From Microcystis wesenbergii NRERC-220 (GTDB lineage Bacteria > Cyanobacteriota > Cyanobacteriia > Cyanobacteriales > Microcystaceae): a DNA stretch of 64,000 nt. A program made the translations under genes and the position numbers. The stretch is taken from assembly GCF_032027425.1 (NCBI RefSeq), contig NZ_JAVSJA010000001.1, positions 2,307,501 to 2,371,500 on the forward strand, in the 5' to 3' direction. The stretch's first letter is position 1; the number at the start of each line of letters is the position of its first letter. Under the pieces are notes generated by a model that made no database searches, had not been told where the DNA came from, and saw only the letters and a list, made by a program, of their open reading frames with translations. This document shows positions 63,644-64,000 of the stretch, in pieces.

Positions 63644-64000
63644 ATGAGATTGTCTATACTACAGTTACCGGATGGGGTAATCGTCGGGCTTTGTGTGGTC
63701 GGTTGGACAGCCTGGTCGCTTTTGATCGGTTTTGTCGGTCATCGACTTCCCCTGAAATTCCTAGAAACGGACACCTGCCTGACCCGGCCACGAATCTGGG
63801 GGGAAGATAGACAATGGTACAATCGGGTACTGCGGATCAAGCGATGGAAGGATCGGTTGCCAGAAGCAGGGGATTTCTTCCCAGGAGGTTTTCGCAAAAC
63901 ATCCGTTGGCGGTGGGGACTGTGCCGTAATGTCCCGTTTTTTGGCTGAAACCCGTCGCGCGGAATACGTTCACATCGCCATCTGGCTGTTTTGGTTAGTG
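63644..64000 (+). CDS. CrtO-like glycosyl-carotenoid acyltransferase (partial, runs off window)
   Basis: 119 codons are visible, open to the window edge. The ATG at 63644 follows the upstream TGA without any gap. An N-terminal membrane helix (VIVGLCVVGWTAWSLLIGFV) is followed by GHRLPLKFLETDTCLTRPR and IKRWKDRLPEAGDFFPGGF, the motif set of the small family of glycosyl-4,4'-diaponeurosporenoate acyltransferases (CrtO). It would add a fatty acid to a glycosylated carotenoid or similar lipid. Family assignment rests on the partial sequence. Confidence 0.7.
   Translation, partial: MRLSILQLPDGVIVGLCVVGWTAWSLLIGFVGHRLPLKFLETDTCLTRPRIWGEDRQWYNRVLRIKRWKDRLPEAGDFFPGGFRKTSVGGGDCAVMSRFLAETRRAEYVHIAIWLFWLV

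Noticed and set aside
52440-64000. Prophage or integrative element with attachment sites near tRNA-Val
   Set aside because: No integrase, phage genes or att repeats; the tRNA at 45 kb is separated from the island by core genes.

Overview
The window is almost certainly a bloom-forming cyanobacterium of the Microcystis aeruginosa type. It carries a cyanobacterial core gene set (pipX/pipY, sepF, ftsQ-ftsZ, ndhB, ycf46, DUF1257, DUF1825). The octamer GCGATCGC (HIP1) is scattered through the core genes, the base composition is moderately AT-rich, and short palindromic or MITE-like repeats fill most gaps between genes. There is also a dense cluster of nested insertion sequences, as expected for an IS-rich Microcystis chromosome. 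Species identity is inference; there is no rRNA here. The only RNA gene found is tRNA-Val(TAC) near 45 kb.

Layout. 0.2-21.5 kb: mostly single-gene units for housekeeping: a tocopherol-type methyltransferase, a SpoIID/LytB wall protein, cobalamin-dependent methionine synthase (metH), an outer-membrane-like protein, hisD, a Gfo/Idh/MocA oxidoreductase, aroK plus a cupin, hemW, a PIN/TRAM membrane protein, trmFO, mutS and a Rieske oxygenase. 21.5-28.9 kb: a predicted membrane protein, DUF1825, a C-terminal processing protease, then ftsQ, ftsZ, thiD and a coiled-coil membrane protein. 29.2-31.7 kb: a divergent amino-acid ABC transporter (bgtB, bgtA) with a candidate NtcA promoter between the two genes. 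31.9-34.4 kb: a small DNA-binding-like protein, the Ycf46 AAA ATPase and a DUF1257 (Ycf35-like) protein ending at a clear terminator. 35-39 kb: an EF-G paralogue that lacks the catalytic histidine, and ychF.

39.3-42.5 kb is accessory. It holds a perfect-consensus promoter, a possible leader mini-ORF, a predicted PD-(D/E)XK nuclease, and an N6-adenine methyltransferase fused to a single specificity-like domain. Together these look like a compact two-gene restriction-modification system without an HsdR translocase. 42.8-44.3 kb encodes a HTH-plus-ATPase protein with an inverted repeat just upstream. 44.5-52.2 kb returns to core genes, including proC, sepF, pipY and pipX on one strand and then ndhB.

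52.4-62.1 kb is an insertion-sequence island. Two copies of a 1175-bp IS4-like element, two IS630 elements, an ISL3 element, two further IS4-type elements and an IS701-like remnant are inserted into one another. Exact 9-bp or TA target duplications allow the order of events to be read. At three places the junctions suggest an element landed inside its own kind and the duplicated half was then lost. From 62.3 kb to the end the sequence becomes GC-richer and HIP1-free. It carries a small membrane protein and a CrtQ-like glycosyltransferase abutting a CrtO-like acyltransferase that is cut by the window edge, probably horizontally acquired.

A recurring theme is that MITE-like repeats sit directly on stop codons: at the ends of mutS, the barrel protein at 6454 and the small protein at 14809, and just after the cupin gene.
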